Assembly (NCBI GenBank): GCA_903927685.1 | Contig: CAIYOB010001170.1 | Location: 1-6,989 of the forward strand | DNA length: 6,989 bases | Source of the DNA: an uncultured Planctomycetaceae bacterium | GTDB taxonomy: Bacteria > Planctomycetota > Planctomycetia > Pirellulales > Pirellulaceae | Reading direction: 5' to 3' | In this document: piece by piece, positions 6,621-6,989 of the stretch | Numbering within the stretch: position 1 is the first letter of the stretch | Layout: each line of letters opens with the position of its first letter | The notes under the pieces: generated by a model | Databases searched by the model: none | The model's input: only the letters and a program-made list of their open reading frames with translations | Told to the model about the DNA's origin: nothing | Translations under genes and position numbers: made by a program

Positions 6621-6729
6621 TCCCAGAGTACCTGGATTATCGGTCTCTCGACATTTTGGGATCGGGCTGGGCGCCTGGGGGGCCCTGTTGGCAGTTGCGA
6701 GCGGCGAGACCTGCAAATGTGCCAACCTG

Positions 6730-6792
6730 GTTGGCGTTCACGCTTTAGCGTGTCTTGTTGGCCGCCAGGCACGCTGAAGCGTGAACGCCAAC
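6730..6792. repeat. Nested palindromic repeat with 23-base arms
   Basis: The arms 6730-6752 and 6770-6792 are reverse complements at 22 of 23 positions; the single difference (6746 versus 6776) still allows a G-U pair in RNA. The loop is 17 bases. Each arm itself contains a smaller palindrome, CACGCT..AGCGTG with a 2-base centre (6739-6752 and 6770-6783). A further 6-bp hairpin, GCCAAC..GTTGGC, overlaps the left end (6721-6735). Sequences of the GCGTTCACGCTTTAGCGTG type recur between genes in planctomycete genomes as I recall them, so this is probably a REP-like or miniature mobile repeat; there is no T-run for a terminator. Confidence 0.75.
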
Positions 6793-6925
6793 AGCGAGGC
6801 AGCTCGCGGATTGCCCTCCAGTGCGACCCGGACAGGGGGGCCCTAAAGTCGCGTGTTTTCATGATCCACAACAGCGAGGGATAGAATTGCAGATGATCAA
6901 GAGGAGAAGCGGGGGATGGTGCCGG

Positions 6926-6983
6926 GGTCGAGTGCAGCGAGCCCCCCGAATCCTCGCGGACTGTGGGCTCGCTGCACTCGACC
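6926..6983. repeat. Inverted pair of the dispersed repeat, copies B and C
   Basis: Copy B (6926-6944, reverse) and copy C (6965-6983, forward) are perfect 19-base reverse complements separated by 20 bases, and both match copy A at 2838-2856. Copy C has its own stem, CTGTGG (6961-6966) and CCACAG (6982-6987), around the same 15-base core. Copy B keeps only about 4 G-C pairs of that stem. Together they can form one long hairpin or two small ones, like paired bacterial interspersed REP elements. Confidence 0.75.
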
Positions 6984-6989
6984 ACAGCC

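Larger units (their letters stand above)
6389..6989. other. 600-base non-coding region upstream of the BBP7-like gene
   Basis: No ORF on either strand resembles a known protein. The region contains, going upstream from the barrel gene, a possible leader ORF, two short perfect hairpins, a large nested palindrome and an inverted pair of the dispersed repeat; these are listed separately. The long open frames here mostly translate the repeats and reflect GC-rich sequence with few stops. The promoter of the barrel gene probably lies here. GATAAT on the minus strand (near 6636-6641) is the best -10-like match, but it lacks a good -35. Confidence 0.5.

Noticed and set aside
6389..6985. Open frame running about 199 codons upstream of the barrel start
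   Set aside because: It translates the palindromic repeats, has low-complexity Arg-rich sequence, and would bury the signal peptide at the internal ATG (6388).
6916..6989. Plus-strand ORF starting ATGGTGCCG with a GAGGAG-like site upstream, open to the window edge
   Set aside because: All of its codons lie in the inverted repeat pair; there is no protein-like signal.

Overview
The window reads as a piece of a GC-rich planctomycete chromosome, most likely order Pirellulales or a near relative. The strongest clue is a BBP7-type outer-membrane beta-barrel gene (minus strand, 6388 to 5105), a family I know essentially only from Planctomycetota. Two large secreted carbohydrate-active proteins and short dispersed palindromic repeats between genes fit the same picture. 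The assignment rests on recognising protein families by eye; no search was run.

Layout from left to right. (1) Positions 1-530 hold a broken AAA+ ATPase / clamp-loader-like fragment on the plus strand, with a Walker B-like motif but no Walker A. (2) Positions 531-643 are a short spacer with a small hairpin and a good ribosome binding site. (3) Positions 644-2815 (+) encode a 723-residue exported protein with an N-terminal alpha/beta domain and a C-terminal six-hairpin glycosidase-like domain. (4) Positions 2796-2893 form a compact junction: a roughly 42-base palindromic repeat sits between two copies of a 28-base direct repeat (26/28 identical, 19 exact), and each copy carries the stop codon of one of the two converging genes. 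(5) Positions 2882-5047 (-) encode a 721-residue exported clan GH-A (GH5-like) glycoside hydrolase with an N-terminal DUF5060-like domain, a carbohydrate-binding-like domain inserted into the barrel, and a C-terminal beta domain. (6) Positions 5105-6388 (-) encode the 427-residue BBP7-like barrel, 57 bases upstream of the hydrolase and on the same strand. (7) Positions 6389-6989 hold no convincing protein gene, but they carry several hairpins, a possible leader ORF, a nested palindrome of 23-base arms and an inverted pair of the same repeat found at the gene junction.

Taken together, the three intact genes all encode exported proteins. Two probably act on polysaccharides in the periplasm or at the cell surface, and the third is an outer-membrane barrel. 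The hydrolase and barrel may be co-transcribed; the six-hairpin protein faces them tail to tail. No known defence or mobile system is visible. The least ordinary part is the set of repeats: one repeat family appears three times in 7 kb with a compensatory change in its stem, and one copy appears to have inserted exactly at the shared end of two genes without damaging either.
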